Assembly: GCA_905234175.1 (NCBI GenBank)
Contig: CAJOGX010000001.1
Location: forward strand, 62,001-126,000
Direction: 5' to 3'
Length of the DNA: 64,000 nt
Source: an uncultured Selenomonadaceae bacterium
GTDB lineage: Bacteria > Bacillota > Negativicutes > Selenomonadales > Selenomonadaceae
The notes below the pieces were generated by a model. It saw only the letters and a list, made by a program, of their open reading frames with translations, had not been told where the DNA came from and did not search any database. The position numbers and the translations under genes are program-made. Shown piece by piece: positions 1-10,377 of this stretch. Positions within the stretch are counted from its first letter, which is position 1, and every line of letters starts with the position of its first letter.

Positions 1-285
1 TTTGTTTTCGCGGAAGAGTACGAAGTTGCAAGCGAGGACGACGCCGATTCAATTGTTCAAAAATTCCTGGCTGAAATTAATCGCATCGCGGTTGCCAAAG
101 GCGTCCTGCCCGACCCTATAACCGGCAGCGTCGGCGTCATGGAAGGCTCTCAGCTTTACGAACTGATTGACGAACTCGAAAATACGCGCGGAAAAATCAA
201 GCTGACTGCCTACGCCCGCGAAGATACCCGCTCGATTGGGCCAATCCGCCTCAACATTCGCCTTGAGTGGGAAGCGAAAATTTAA
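1..285 (+). CDS. C-terminal fragment of a DUF3084-like protein
   Basis: Only the last 94 codons lie in the window; the frame is open from base 1 to TAA at 283-285. The visible part looks soluble and ends with a Thr-Arg-Ser-Ile-Gly-Pro segment followed by alternating hydrophobic residues (RLNIRLEW). This resembles the end of DUF3084 proteins, a family of unknown function found in cyanobacteria and in the outer-membrane gene cluster of Negativicutes. There it typically precedes a YqgF/RuvC-like gene, as it does here. The next ATG follows the stop codon directly, so the two genes are probably translationally coupled. The family call is from memory of the pattern and the gene order, and most of the protein is unseen. 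Confidence 0.45.
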   Translation, partial: FVFAEEYEVASEDDADSIVQKFLAEINRIAVAKGVLPDPITGSVGVMEGSQLYELIDELENTRGKIKLTAYAREDTRSIGPIRLNIRLEWEAKI

Positions 286-675
286 ATGAGCGTTTTAGGT
301 ATCGACCCTGGAAGGGACAAATGCGGCGTCGCGGTTTTAAATTCTGCTGGCGAAATTATTTTTCAACACGTTATCGCCACGGCGGATTTGGAAGCGGCGC
401 TGAAAAATTTAGTCGCGCAGAATGAAATTGAGCTGGCGATTCTGGGCGACGGCACTACTCACAGGGCGGCTGAAAAAATTCTTCGTGCGGTTGGTCTCAG
501 CGTTCAAATCGTCGACGAAAAGCATACTACGGAAGAAGCGCGCCGCCTTTACTGGAAAAAAAATCCACCGCGCGGCTGGCGGAAACTTTTACCAACGTCA
601 ATGCAGGTGCCGCCGGAGCCCGTTGACGCTATCGTCGCAGAAATTTTAGTCCGGCGCTTTCTGGCAACGTCATAA
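286..675 (+). CDS. YqgF/RuvC-like RNase H-fold protein
   Basis: A 129-residue protein with the RNase H-like fold of YqgF/RuvX and RuvC. The N-terminal strand carries GIDPGR (residues 5-10) with the first acidic residue. VDEKHTTEEA near residue 77 matches the conserved DE-x-x-TT-x-x-A of YqgF. The C-terminal DAIVAEIL supplies the last acidic residue. YqgF enzymes process pre-16S rRNA ends; this shorter, divergent type found after DUF3084 genes is uncharacterised, so nuclease activity is inferred. The ATG abuts the previous stop codon (TAAATG) and lacks its own clear Shine-Dalgarno, which suggests coupling. Confidence 0.7.
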   Translation: MSVLGIDPGRDKCGVAVLNSAGEIIFQHVIATADLEAALKNLVAQNEIELAILGDGTTHRAAEKILRAVGLSVQIVDEKHTTEEARRLYWKKNPPRGWRKLLPTSMQVPPEPVDAIVAEILVRRFLATS

Positions 676-693
676 TGTATACAATATATTTCG

Positions 694-732
694 TTGCAGG
701 TACTATACAAAAAAATTATATCGTGGTAAAAT
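694..732 (+). promoter_or_regulatory. Putative gdhA promoter region
   Basis: Two overlapping sigma-70 solutions are visible: TTGCAG (694-699) with TATATC (717-722), and TATACA (704-709) with TAAAAT (727-732), both with 17-bp spacers. A TATACAA motif occurs at 678-684 and again at 704-710 and might be a regulator site. The gdhA Shine-Dalgarno (AAGGAGGA) lies just downstream. Confidence 0.4.
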
Positions 733-744
733 CCTCGGCAGTAA

Positions 745-2106
<1,362 letters not shown>

Positions 2107-2115
2107 AAAAAGGTT

Positions 2116-2218
2116 CAGCATTTCTTTTAGAAAAAGAAACGCTGGCAAAGAAAATGGGCCGAGTGACGCCATCCAGGCGTCAGTGCGGCCCGCGCCCCGT
2201 CCATGGGGCGCTTTTTTT
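2116..2218 (+). repeat. Three-stem intergenic element, copy 1 (terminator of gdhA)
   Basis: Three hairpins follow the gdhA stop: stem 1 at 2116-2144 (12 pairs, one A/C mismatch), stem 2 at 2156-2191 (GGGCCG/CGGCCC outer, TGACGCC/GGCGTCA inner), and stem 3 at 2192-2211 (GCGCCCC/GGGGCGC, loop GTCCAT). Seven T follow at 2212-2218, giving a plus-strand terminator. On the minus strand, stem 2 is followed by a U-rich stretch, so it may also stop the convergent permease gene. Related copies are at 35998, 38599 and 57592. Confidence 0.85.
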
Positions 2219-2232
2219 ATTACCAGTAAAAT

Positions 2233-3516
2233 TTACAGATACCGCAGCCAGATGTACACGGTGGAAATTATTATCGACAGAATCATAAGCGGGAACGCCG
2301 TGCGCATGAAACTGATAAACGAAATTGGTTTGCCGCGCTGCGCCGCCATGGACGCCACAACTACATTCGCGCTGGCACCAATCAGCGTCCCGTTTCCGCC
2401 CAGGCACGCGCCCAGCGCCAGGCTCCACCACATCGGTTCCAAATTCGACAAGCCCATTTCGCCCATGTCTTTTATCAGCGGAATCAGCGTCGCCACGAAC
2501 GGAATGTTGTCGATAAACGCCGAGGCTATCGCGCTCATCCACAAAATCAGAATCGCCGTCGCCGGTACGCTGCCGTTGGTAACTTTTATCGCCTCCGCCG
2601 CCAGCATTTTTATCACGCCGGTTTCGACCAGCGCGCCGACAAGTACGAACAAGCCCGCGAAAAAAAATATCGCCAGCCATTCGATTTTGCTCAAAACTTT
2701 GGCTATCATTTCCTCGTTGTGCGAGTACGTCACCAAAAGCAGCAAGCCAGCCCCGCTGAGCGCCGCCGTCGCCGTTTCCAAATGAAGCGCGCTGTGCATT
2801 ACGAACATCGACATTGTTATCACCAGCACGAACAGGCACTTTTTCAGTAAGGCCGCGTCCGTTATCTGGCTGTACTCGTTGAGCCTCATGACTTTATCCT
2901 GAAGTTCCGGCTGCGTGTGCAGTTTCGGTCCGTACAGCGCCAGCATTATCGCTATCGTCACGACGAAAATTATTACCGCCGGCAGGCTCATGTTCATTAT
3001 GAAATCCATGAAACTCAGTCCGACCGCCGAGCCAATCATAATGTTTGGCGGGTCTCCTACCAGCGTCGCCGTGCCGCCAATGTTCGAGCTGATTATCTGC
3101 GCCATGAGGAACGGTTTCACGTCAACTTTCAGCTGCGAGGCAATGTTGAACGTTATCGGCACCGTCAGCAAAACCGTAGTCACGTTGTCCAGAAAGCCGG
3201 AACAAACCGCCGTCAGCAAACTCAGCGCGACCAGAAGTTTCGTCGGCTGCGCTTTGACTTTTTTCGCCGCCCATATCGCCAGAAAATTGAACAAGCCCGT
3301 TTCGCTCGTCACGTTCACGATTATCATCATGCCCATTAAAAGTCCGAGCGTGTTGAAGTCTATGTGGTGAATTGCCGTTTCCTGTGAAATTATTCCCGCG
3401 ATTATCATCAGCATCGCGCCGACGATTCCAACGATTGTCCTGTGAACTTTTTCGGAAATTATCAGCACGTAGGCGGCGACAAAAATTACCACTGCCAACG
3501 TCGTCTGCATGTCCAT
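2233..3516 (-). CDS. ArsB/NhaD-type ion permease
   Basis: A 427-residue integral membrane protein with 11-12 predicted hydrophobic segments. The repeated signature of the arsenite/sodium-proton/P-protein permease superfamily is visible: GFLDNVTTVLLTVP near residue 107 and the matching AFIDNIPFVATLIPL near residue 335. GDPPN (about 154) and GGNGTLIGASANVV (about 373) are the two substrate-site loops. Substrate cannot be read from sequence; arsenite, Na+/H+ and dicarboxylate carriers all share the fold, and no ars genes are nearby. The start ATG at 3516 has a GAGGAAG site 7 nt upstream. It converges with gdhA over the shared structured element. Confidence 0.85.
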   Translation of the reverse strand: MDMQTTLAVVIFVAAYVLIISEKVHRTIVGIVGAMLMIIAGIISQETAIHHIDFNTLGLLMGMMIIVNVTSETGLFNFLAIWAAKKVKAQPTKLLVALSLLTAVCSGFLDNVTTVLLTVPITFNIASQLKVDVKPFLMAQIISSNIGGTATLVGDPPNIMIGSAVGLSFMDFIMNMSLPAVIIFVVTIAIMLALYGPKLHTQPELQDKVMRLNEYSQITDAALLKKCLFVLVITMSMFVMHSALHLETATAALSGAGLLLLVTYSHNEEMIAKVLSKIEWLAIFFFAGLFVLVGALVETGVIKMLAAEAIKVTNGSVPATAILILWMSAIASAFIDNIPFVATLIPLIKDMGEMGLSNLEPMWWSLALGACLGGNGTLIGASANVVVASMAAQRGKPISFISFMRTAFPLMILSIIISTVYIWLRYL

Positions 3517-3547
3517 TGCTACACTTCCTCAAATTTTGCTGCGTCGT

Positions 3548-3859
3548 TTAGAATTTTTTATCAGTGACAGTGAGCGTGATTTTTTCGCCGTCACGTTTGA
3601 TTTTGTAGCTGTAGCTCTTGACGCCGGACATTTCCAGTTCCATTTTGAGCGCGACCAGTTCCATACCGAGTTTTTCAGTGAGTTCCTTCGTGAAGCCGGA
3701 TTTCGCCAGCGGTTCAGGCGGCGCCTCTGCTGCCTCTACTAAACGGCGCTTTTCGGCTTTTTTCGCTGCCGTGAGAAGCTGCGACTCGACTGACTGTTCT
3801 TCGACGTAGTGCCGAATCATGTCTTTATCTGTCAGGCCGCGCGGTGGTTTTTTCATCAT
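3548..3859 (-). CDS. Small conserved-looking protein of unknown function
   Basis: A 103-residue, highly charged protein with no signal peptide or membrane segment. The middle part (about residues 20-60) is Ala/Glu/Lys-rich and probably helical. The C-terminus (SYSYKIKRDGEKITLTV) looks like two beta strands. I do not recognise the family. The ATG at 3859 is preferred over the in-frame GTG at 3868 because GGAG lies 9 nt before the ATG and overlaps the GTG. The gene follows glnS by 16 nt, so it is probably the last gene of the HD-glnS transcript. Confidence 0.6.
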   Translation of the reverse strand: MMKKPPRGLTDKDMIRHYVEEQSVESQLLTAAKKAEKRRLVEAAEAPPEPLAKSGFTKELTEKLGMELVALKMELEMSGVKSYSYKIKRDGEKITLTVTDKKF

Positions 3860-3875
3860 TTGAATCACTCCAGGT

Positions 3876-5531
3876 TCAATTATTTTTTACTTTCGCCCAG
3901 GTATCCTTCAGACCGACGACGCGGTTGAAAACTAATTTTTCGGGCGTAGTATCGGGGTCAACTACGAAATATCCCAGCCGCAGGAACTGATAATGCGTGC
4001 CCGCCGCCGTCCAGCGAACGCTCGGTTCAACCAGCGCATTTTCGATAACAATCAGCGAATTTGGATTGAGCGCGCCAATAAAATCTTCAGGCAAATTCCC
4101 GTTGGCGTCCGTCGTCAAAAGATAATCGTACAGGCGGACTTCAGCTTTGAGCGCAAATTTCGCGCTGACCCAGTGAATCGTGCCTTTGACTTTACGGTTA
4201 GCAGTCTCGCCGCCGGATTTGGAAGTTTTGTCAATCGTGCAGCGGAGTTCGACAATATTTCCCGCCGCGTCCTTAACAACTTCGTCGCACTTGATAATAT
4301 AGGCGTGCTTGAGCCGGACTTCGCCGCCAGGTTTGAGCCGGAAAAATTTTTTGGGCGCGTCCTCCATGAAATCTTCGCGTTCGATAAAAATTTCGCGCGT
4401 GAAGGGAACGTAACGACTGCCGCCGCGCGTCGGGTGATTTTCAGCGGGCAGGTATTCCACGGAATTTTCGTCGACGTTTGTCAGCACGACTTTGAGCGGG
4501 TCGAGCACCGCCATAATTCTATCGGCGTTGGCGTTCAAATCTTCGCGGACGCAGCTTTCCAACATAGCGACATCGACGAGGCTGTTACTTTTGGCGACGC
4601 CAATTCGTTCGCAGAAATCGCGGATAGCCGCCGGAGTGAAGCCGCGCCGCCTCATACCAGAAAGCGTCGGCATACGCGGATCGTCCCAGCCGCGCACGTG
4701 TTTTTCCTCAACGAGCTGGCGAAGTTTGCGCTTGCTAGTGATTGTGTTGGTAACGTCAAGGCGCGCAAATTCAATCTGGCGCGGGCGCGTGTTCACGTCG
4801 AAATCCAGCGAATCTAAAAGCCAGTCGTAGAAAGGCCGGTGGTCTTCAAATTCCAGCGTGCAGACGGAGTGCGTGATATTTTCAATCGCGTCGCTGAGCG
4901 GGTGTGCGAAATCGTACATCGGATAAATCAGCCATTCGTCGCCGGTGCGGTGGTGCGTCGCGCGGGTTATGCGGTAAATCACAGGGTCGCGCATATTCAT
5001 GTTGGGAGACGCCATGTCAATTTTCGCGCGGAGAACTTTTTCGCCGTCAGCGAACTCGCCAGCCTTCATTTTCGCGAAAAGCTCAAGATTTTCTTCGACA
5101 CTGCGGTTACGGCACGGGCTTTCCTTACCAGGCTCAGTCAAAGTTCCGCGATACGCCTTAATTTCCTCGGCGCTCAAATCGTCGACGTAAGCCAGCCCGC
5201 GCCTGATAAGTTCCACAGCGTAATCGTAGAGCTTGCCGAAATAGTCGGACGCGAAAAATTTTCTGTCGCCCCAGTCGAAACCGAGCCAGCGAATATCCTC
5301 CTGAATCGAATCGACGTACTCCACATCTTCCTTCGTTGGATTGGTGTCGTCAAAGCGCAGGTTGCAGAGGCCGCCGTTGAAATTCGCCAGACCAAAATTC
5401 AGGCAGACGGATTTGGCGTGCCCAATGTGCAGGTAGCCGTTGGGTTCCGGCGGGAAGCGCGTGTGAATGCCGCTCGTGTACTTGCCCGCCTTCAAATCGT
5501 TTTCAATTTCCTGCTGAACAAAATTTACCAT
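3876..5531 (-). CDS. glnS: Glutaminyl-tRNA synthetase
   Basis: Charges tRNA-Gln with glutamine directly. The 551-residue length fits class Ib GlnRS. The HIGH motif is in [14 protein letters not shown] (27-40), and the KMSKS-equivalent is TSKRKL (265-270). The C-terminal half holds the two anticodon-binding beta-barrels. Most Firmicutes make Gln-tRNA by the GatCAB route, so a bacterial GlnRS here is noteworthy; glnS is scattered among Clostridia and Negativicutes by transfer. The ATG follows the stop of the HD gene directly, and the Shine-Dalgarno (GGAAGGAG) lies inside that gene's last codons, so the two are coupled. Confidence 0.97.
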   Translation of the reverse strand: MVNFVQQEIENDLKAGKYTSGIHTRFPPEPNGYLHIGHAKSVCLNFGLANFNGGLCNLRFDDTNPTKEDVEYVDSIQEDIRWLGFDWGDRKFFASDYFGKLYDYAVELIRRGLAYVDDLSAEEIKAYRGTLTEPGKESPCRNRSVEENLELFAKMKAGEFADGEKVLRAKIDMASPNMNMRDPVIYRITRATHHRTGDEWLIYPMYDFAHPLSDAIENITHSVCTLEFEDHRPFYDWLLDSLDFDVNTRPRQIEFARLDVTNTITSKRKLRQLVEEKHVRGWDDPRMPTLSGMRRRGFTPAAIRDFCERIGVAKSNSLVDVAMLESCVREDLNANADRIMAVLDPLKVVLTNVDENSVEYLPAENHPTRGGSRYVPFTREIFIEREDFMEDAPKKFFRLKPGGEVRLKHAYIIKCDEVVKDAAGNIVELRCTIDKTSKSGGETANRKVKGTIHWVSAKFALKAEVRLYDYLLTTDANGNLPEDFIGALNPNSLIVIENALVEPSVRWTAAGTHYQFLRLGYFVVDPDTTPEKLVFNRVVGLKDTWAKVKNN

Positions 5532-6326
5532 CTAAAAACTCCTTCCATCGCCGCGAATAACTTCCTCAACGTGCCTGCGCAGGAGCGCCACGCCCGCCGC
5601 AACTTTTTCATCCGCTGGCAGATTCGCAACAATTTTTTCGATATAGCCGCGCTCGACGATTTTTTTCATCGTCCAGGCGAAGTTGACATCATAAATCCAC
5701 ATGAGCCGGACAACTTTTCTGTCGCCGTTGGTACGAATTTCGCGGTAGTCGACCTGTTCGCCGCGCACGAATTTTTCTACGAAGTCTGGGCTGATATCCG
5801 CGCGCTCAACGCCCTTGATAAATTTGGGCATCCTGTCAGCGTTTTCCTGCGTGAGGAACGGCTCAAGCACGCGGTAAATGTCAAGCTTATCTGCGTCGCG
5901 AATGACTTTGGCGAAAAGAATTTTGCGGGCGTCGTCAGTCGGCGCGATATTTTTTTTGTTATGCTGCTGAATCGCGAATCTGACAAGTTCAAAATCCGCC
6001 GCGTCAAGCTTTCTGAAAAAGTCAAGCTCAGCGATAACCTTAATCCCCAAATCGGCGTGGTCTTCGGAATCGGCGTCGTTGAAAGTTTTGTAAATGCTGT
6101 ACTGCCGGAACCTGCCGACGTCGTGGAACAGCCCGATAATTTCCGCCAGCTCCACGTCGTGCTGGGAAAAATTCAAATTCCTGGCGAGCTCAATGCAATT
6201 CGCCGTGACGTAGCCGGTATGAGTTTCCTTAATCAGAATCCCGCGCTGAACTTCCTCGTCGGCTGAGTAAAAACTTTTCATGTAGGCGCTCATCCAGCGG
6301 TGCATTTCGCTCAAAAGTTCACGCAT
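5532..6326 (-). CDS. HD-domain phosphohydrolase
   Basis: A 264-residue protein of the HD superfamily of metal-dependent phosphohydrolases. The metal ligands are visible in order: His in KETHTGYV (about 36), the HD doublet in GLFHDVGRF (about 67-68), a His in EDHADLG, and Asp in IRDADKLD (about 150). The substrate is unknown; relatives act on nucleotides or phosphorylated metabolites. The start is the ATG at 6326 because AGGTGGTGA precedes it; a longer frame to 6416 has no ribosome site. It is translationally coupled to glnS downstream. Confidence 0.85.
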   Translation of the reverse strand: MRELLSEMHRWMSAYMKSFYSADEEVQRGILIKETHTGYVTANCIELARNLNFSQHDVELAEIIGLFHDVGRFRQYSIYKTFNDADSEDHADLGIKVIAELDFFRKLDAADFELVRFAIQQHNKKNIAPTDDARKILFAKVIRDADKLDIYRVLEPFLTQENADRMPKFIKGVERADISPDFVEKFVRGEQVDYREIRTNGDRKVVRLMWIYDVNFAWTMKKIVERGYIEKIVANLPADEKVAAGVALLRRHVEEVIRGDGRSF

Positions 6327-6353
6327 TTTATCACCACCTCGTTTAACCGACTT

Positions 6354-6383
6354 ATTATAGCAGATTTGCGGAAAATTGGAATA
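6354..6383 (-). promoter_or_regulatory. Promoter of HD-glnS operon
   Basis: On the minus strand a perfect TATAAT (6354-6359) is preceded by TG one base upstream (extended -10). A weak -35 (TTCCAA) lies 16 bp further up. It sits just before the HD gene's ribosome site. Confidence 0.6.
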
Positions 6384-6390
6384 CGCAGAA

Positions 6391-6423
6391 ATAAAAAAAC
6401 TCCTCCGCCGAAACAAAGGAGCC
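6391..6423 (-). terminator. Probable ctsR terminator
   Basis: After the ctsR stop the minus strand reads GGCTCCTTTG, a short loop and AGGAG, followed by seven T. The stem is only 5-6 bp (CTCCT 6400-6404 with AGGAG 6417-6421), so termination may be partial. Confidence 0.5.
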
Positions 6424-6442
6424 GTGAAAATTTCCGCGCCGC

Positions 6443-6910
6443 TCAGGAATTATCCGCCAGCGTCTTGAAAATCGAGCGAATAATTTCGACGCGGTCAGAC
6501 GATTTGATATTTTCGTTGCGGTAAAGTTCCAGCGCCGTCTGAGAAATCAGCAGGCCTTCGCGCTGCGTAATCATCGCCATGCGGACGAGATAGTCAACCA
6601 TTCCCTTGATAACTTCAAACGGCGTAAATTCGTCGATTTTCTCTATCATTTTGCTGTAAAAAATTTTTTTCTCCAGGTCTTCGTCCGTGACAATCGTAAT
6701 GCGAATGTAGCCGCCCATGCCACGCTGAGATTCGACGCGAAAGCCGCGTTCCTGCGTGAAGCGCGTGCTCAGAACGTAGCTTACCTGCGACGGCGCGCAT
6801 TTTACTTCGCCAGCCAGCGCCGTCCGCTTGAGTTCAACTTTTCCGCCCTGCTGCTTTGAGAGCCGGTCAAGGATATATTTTTCGATTGTGTCTGCCTTGT
6901 TGTTCATCAT
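6443..6910 (-). CDS. ctsR: CtsR-family repressor of class III heat-shock genes
   Basis: A DNA-binding repressor that in Firmicutes controls clp and mcs genes and is inactivated by heat or by the McsB arginine kinase. The 155-residue sequence has the winged-helix N-terminus with CAPSQVSYVLSTRFT (about residues 31-45) and the glycine-rich wing RGMGGYIRI (about 56-64) that is characteristic of CtsR. A helical C-terminal dimer domain follows. ATG 6910 has GAGGTGA 5 nt upstream; ATG 6907 is also possible. It is not followed by mcsA, mcsB or clpC as in most Firmicutes but stands alone with its own promoter and terminator. Confidence 0.93.
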   Translation of the reverse strand: MMNNKADTIEKYILDRLSKQQGGKVELKRTALAGEVKCAPSQVSYVLSTRFTQERGFRVESQRGMGGYIRITIVTDEDLEKKIFYSKMIEKIDEFTPFEVIKGMVDYLVRMAMITQREGLLISQTALELYRNENIKSSDRVEIIRSIFKTLADNS

Positions 6911-6934
6911 AAAAATCACCTCGAATCTTTGACA

Positions 6935-6963
6935 TTATATTTGTTGTTTTGATTTTTTGCAAG
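6935..6963 (-). promoter_or_regulatory. ctsR promoter with possible CtsR half-site
   Basis: Minus strand: TTGCAA (6958-6963), a 17-bp spacer, and TATAAT (6935-6940). The sequence directly after the -10 is GTCAAA, one half of the GGTCAAA heptad that CtsR binds as a tandem repeat. The second half-site is not clear. Confidence 0.75.
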
Positions 6964-7052
6964 CTTTTTTGGAGAGGGCGAATATTCTTTAAGGCGCAAA
7001 AAAAGGAAATTTGCGAATCGCAGGGAATATATACGCAACGGAGGTTGAGAGC

Positions 7053-9113
7053 GTGAACAACACGGAAATGGACGATTTTGTAAGCCGCGTACGTGAGCGC
7101 TCCGACATTTACGCCGTGGTTTCGAGATACTTGCAGCTGAATTTTAAAGGCGGGCGTTACTGGGCGTGCTGTCCTTTCCACGAAGAAAAAACTGCGTCGT
7201 TTTCCGTGGCGCCGGATAAGGGCTTATTTTATTGCTTTGGCTGCCACGCTGGCGGAAACGTTTTCAAATTCATTTCGATGATGGAAAATATTTCGTACTT
7301 CGACGCGATAAAACTGCAGGCGGAACGGCTGGGAATCGAAATTCCATCGCGTAGAAAATCGCCCGAAGAAATTCGTGCGGAAAAGGAGCGCAAATCCCTG
7401 CTGAAACTGACTTCGCTCGCGCAGGAATTTTACCACAGCTGCCTGATAAAAACTGCGCAGGGCGAGGCTGGCAGGAAATATCTTGCCGCGCGTGGAATAA
7501 CAGAAAGCGTTGTCAGGAATTTCAAGCTGGGCTATGCGCCGGACGCCTGGGACAGCCTCACGAACGCGCTTAGAAATCGCGGGTTCAGCGACGGGCAGAT
7601 TGTTTCAGCCGGTCTTGCGCTGGAAAATAAAAACGGCACGGGAATTTATGACAGGTTGCGAGGGCGCGTGATTATCCCAATCGCGGATATTTTCGGCAGA
7701 GTCGTGGCGTTTGGCGGGCGGATTTTAAATTCCGAAGCCGAAAACGGCGCCAAGTACCTTAACACGCCAGAAACGGAAATTTTCCACAAAGGTCGCCTGC
7801 TCTTCGGCCTTGACAAGGCGAACAGGGCGATCAGCGCGAAAAATTCTGCTGTGGTCGTCGAAGGTTACATGGACGCAATTTCTCTTGCCAGCGCGGGGAT
7901 TGAAAATGTTGTGGCCTCGCTCGGCACGGCGTTTACGGCGGAACACGCCAGACTTTTGACGCGGTACGCTAAGCGCGTGATTTTCTGCTACGACAGCGAC
8001 GAAGCCGGTCAGCGCGCGACAATGCGGGCTCTGCCGATTATCCACGGCGCCGGTGCGGAAGTTTTCGTGGTTGTCGTTCCCGACGGCAAGGATCCCGACG
8101 AATTTGTCCGCAGGCACGGTAAGGACGCCTTCCTTAAGCTGGTTGAAACCGCGACGCCGCTGATTGATTACAAAATTCGCTACGTGCTGGCGCGCAGGGC
8201 TCATTCCACGCTGAACGAAAAAATTGCGGCAGTCAATGAAATTTTGCAGGCGCTGGAGGGAGTTGACGATGTATTTAAGCGCAACGAATACGGCACAAAA
8301 ATTTCCGAGGCGCTGTATCTGGATGCAAATCTGATTAATGAACAGTGGCAGAAAATTTCCGCGCGTGACAATGCGTCTAAATCGTCCGTTCAGAAAAAGC
8401 CGCTCAGGGAAATTGACGACAGGATTCGTTCCGTTTTGGAGAAAGCCGACCGCTCGACGCAGGAAGGTAAAATCAAAGCGCTCAACAAAATTCTGCCCGC
8501 GATTAGCAAAATCCGCGACAGAAACGTACAGGAAAAGTACTGTCGGCGAATTGCTGAAGTGCTTGAGCTTAAGGAAAATTTTGTTATCGAGCAGTACCGA
8601 AATTTTTCTGCGCCGCCCGAAACGAAAAATCGTTTGCCGGAAAATCAGCTGATTCGTCAGGCCGGAAGCACGATTATCCGCGAGGCGTGGTACGAAGAAG
8701 AGGCGCTGGAATTTGCGCTTGAGCGGGCGCCTAAAGAAATTTTTATCGAACTTCACCAGGAAATTATCAGCTATCTTGAAAAATGTCACGCGGAAGAACG
8801 CCGCCCCGACGATGTAAGCGCGTCCGAGGAGCTTAGCGAAGAAGCCGCAGCGGAACTTTCGCGAATCTTAACGAGTTTCATTTTTCAATCGCAGGAAAAT
8901 GAGCAAAAGGCCTTTGCCGATTCGCTCAAAATTTTGCGGTTCGAGTACATGAAAGCTCTGCACGGCAGGTTAATCAGGGAAGCTGAAGAATATTTTAAAT
9001 CCGGCGACTTGGCGGCGTTTGAAGAAAAGATGCTCGAGGCGCTGAAGATTAAAAAGGAAATGGAAGAATTACAAAATCATCGAAAGGAGCTACAGCATGA
9101 CAGAAAAAACTGA
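7053..9113 (+). CDS. dnaG: DNA primase
   Basis: Makes RNA primers for replication with DnaB helicase. The 686-residue protein has an N-terminal CHC2 zinc ribbon (ligands about C40, H43, C61, C64), then the catalytic core with the TOPRIM motif [10 protein letters not shown] near residue 270 and the DSDEAG acidic motif near 313. A helical C-terminal helicase-interaction region follows, longer than in B. subtilis DnaG. The GTG at 7053 is chosen because GGAGG (7040-7044) lies 8 nt upstream; an in-frame ATG at 7011 has no ribosome site. The 3' end overlaps rpoD by 17 nt, the standard dnaG-rpoD macromolecular synthesis operon. Confidence 0.97.
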   Translation: MNNTEMDDFVSRVRERSDIYAVVSRYLQLNFKGGRYWACCPFHEEKTASFSVAPDKGLFYCFGCHAGGNVFKFISMMENISYFDAIKLQAERLGIEIPSRRKSPEEIRAEKERKSLLKLTSLAQEFYHSCLIKTAQGEAGRKYLAARGITESVVRNFKLGYAPDAWDSLTNALRNRGFSDGQIVSAGLALENKNGTGIYDRLRGRVIIPIADIFGRVVAFGGRILNSEAENGAKYLNTPETEIFHKGRLLFGLDKANRAISAKNSAVVVEGYMDAISLASAGIENVVASLGTAFTAEHARLLTRYAKRVIFCYDSDEAGQRATMRALPIIHGAGAEVFVVVVPDGKDPDEFVRRHGKDAFLKLVETATPLIDYKIRYVLARRAHSTLNEKIAAVNEILQALEGVDDVFKRNEYGTKISEALYLDANLINEQWQKISARDNASKSSVQKKPLREIDDRIRSVLEKADRSTQEGKIKALNKILPAISKIRDRNVQEKYCRRIAEVLELKENFVIEQYRNFSAPPETKNRLPENQLIRQAGSTIIREAWYEEEALEFALERAPKEIFIELHQEIISYLEKCHAEERRPDDVSASEELSEEAAAELSRILTSFIFQSQENEQKAFADSLKILRFEYMKALHGRLIREAEEYFKSGDLAAFEEKMLEALKIKKEMEELQNHRKELQHDRKN

Positions 9114-10326
9114 GGCTGCCATGACGGAAGAAACTGAGGCTGTCGTGGCAGAGGATACCGAAGTCGACGCCGAAAGTGCTGAAACTGTCGAGCCGCTTGG
9201 GGTTGGCGTTAATCGTAGCTCTCAAATATTGGCAATGCTCTTGGAAAAAGCCGACAAAAACGGGAACAAACTTTTTCAAAGCGAGCTCTTGGAAGCTACG
9301 CAGCGGCCGGATTTGTCAGCGGAAAAGGAAGCCGCCGAATTTGAAGACGTGTACACGGAGCTGACCGCCAAGGGCGTTGAAATAATCGAAGACACCAGCA
9401 GTGTTGATGAATCTGTGTCCGAAATCGTGGAAATTAATCAAAATGAAGAGGGCGAAAAGCCCGCCGAAACCGTGGAAATTCCAATTCCCGACGGCGTGAC
9501 GATTGACGACCCCGTTCGCATGTACCTCAAGGAAATTGGGCGCGTGCCGCTTTTGACGGCGGATCAGGAAGTTGAACTCGCGAAACGCATGGAAAAAGGC
9601 GACGGCGCTGCGCAAAAGGAACTGGCTGAGGCTAATTTGCGGCTCGTCGTCAGCATTGCCAAACGCTACGTCGGGCGCGGTATGCAGTTCCTCGATTTGA
9701 TTCAGGAAGGCAACCTTGGGCTTATCAAGGCCGTTGAGAAATTCGACTACAACAAGGGCTACAAGTTCAGCACGTACGCCACGTGGTGGATTCGCCAGGC
9801 GATAACCCGCGCAATCGCTGACCAGGCGCGCACGATTCGCATTCCCGTGCACATGGTCGAAACGATTAACAAACTTGTTCGCGTTTCGCGGCAACTCCTT
9901 CAGAAATACGGGCGTGAACCTACCGCCGAGGAAATCGCTAAGGAAATGGACGTGCCGGTTGAGCGCGTGCGGGAAATTATGAAAATCGCGCAGGAACCAG
10001 TTTCGCTCGAAACTCCTATCGGAGAGGAAGAAGATTCGCATTTGGGCGACTTCATTGAAGACCACGACGCGCAGGCTCCGGCGGACGTCGCCTCGTTCAC
10101 GCTTTTAAAGGAACAGCTGGCTGAAGTTCTCAGCACGCTCACCCTGCGCGAAAAGCAGGTGCTGACGCTGCGTTTCGGACTTATCGACGGCAAGGCGCGG
10201 ACGCTTGAGGAAGTCGGTAAAAATTTCCACGTCACCCGCGAACGCATTCGCCAGATTGAAGCTAAGGCTCTGCGCAAACTTCGCCACCCCAGCCGCAGCA
10301 AAAAGCTTAAAGATTTTCTTGAATAA
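9097..10326 (+). CDS. rpoD: Principal sigma factor RpoD (SigA)
   Basis: The housekeeping sigma subunit of RNA polymerase. The 409-residue length matches SigA-type factors that lack the large E. coli insertion. Region 1.2 begins at [11 protein letters not shown] (about 138). The region 2 core shows [20 protein letters not shown] and [10 protein letters not shown]. Region 4.2 has the helix-turn-helix [20 protein letters not shown] near the C-terminus. The first 130 residues are acidic and variable. AAGGAG precedes ATG 9097 inside dnaG. The promoters seen in this window (TTGaca/TATAAT, 17-bp spacing) are what this factor would recognise. Confidence 0.98.
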   Translation: MTEKTEAAMTEETEAVVAEDTEVDAESAETVEPLGVGVNRSSQILAMLLEKADKNGNKLFQSELLEATQRPDLSAEKEAAEFEDVYTELTAKGVEIIEDTSSVDESVSEIVEINQNEEGEKPAETVEIPIPDGVTIDDPVRMYLKEIGRVPLLTADQEVELAKRMEKGDGAAQKELAEANLRLVVSIAKRYVGRGMQFLDLIQEGNLGLIKAVEKFDYNKGYKFSTYATWWIRQAITRAIADQARTIRIPVHMVETINKLVRVSRQLLQKYGREPTAEEIAKEMDVPVERVREIMKIAQEPVSLETPIGEEEDSHLGDFIEDHDAQAPADVASFTLLKEQLAEVLSTLTLREKQVLTLRFGLIDGKARTLEEVGKNFHVTRERIRQIEAKALRKLRHPSRSKKLKDFLE

Positions 10327-10333
10327 AAAAAAT

Positions 10334-10362
10334 TTGACCATCGCCAGCGCGGTGGTCTTTTT
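10334..10362 (+). terminator. dnaG-rpoD operon terminator
   Basis: Just after the rpoD stop, a 9-bp stem (GACCATCGC with GCGGTGGTC, one T/G wobble, loop of about 4 nt) is followed by five T. It lies between the convergent rpoD and hemB ends; the 51-bp gap is too short for the three-stem element used at longer convergent gaps. Confidence 0.85.
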
Positions 10363-10377
10363 AGTTGCAAAAATTTT

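Noticed and set aside
4839-6266. A 475-codon plus-strand frame across glnS and the HD gene
   Set aside because: It runs antisense through two well-supported genes; the composition (Arg/Val/Asn/Phe-rich) is typical of an antisense shadow, and no start site is supported.
7725-8789. A 354-codon minus-strand frame inside dnaG
   Set aside because: Antisense to the primase core, with shadow-type composition and no ribosome site.
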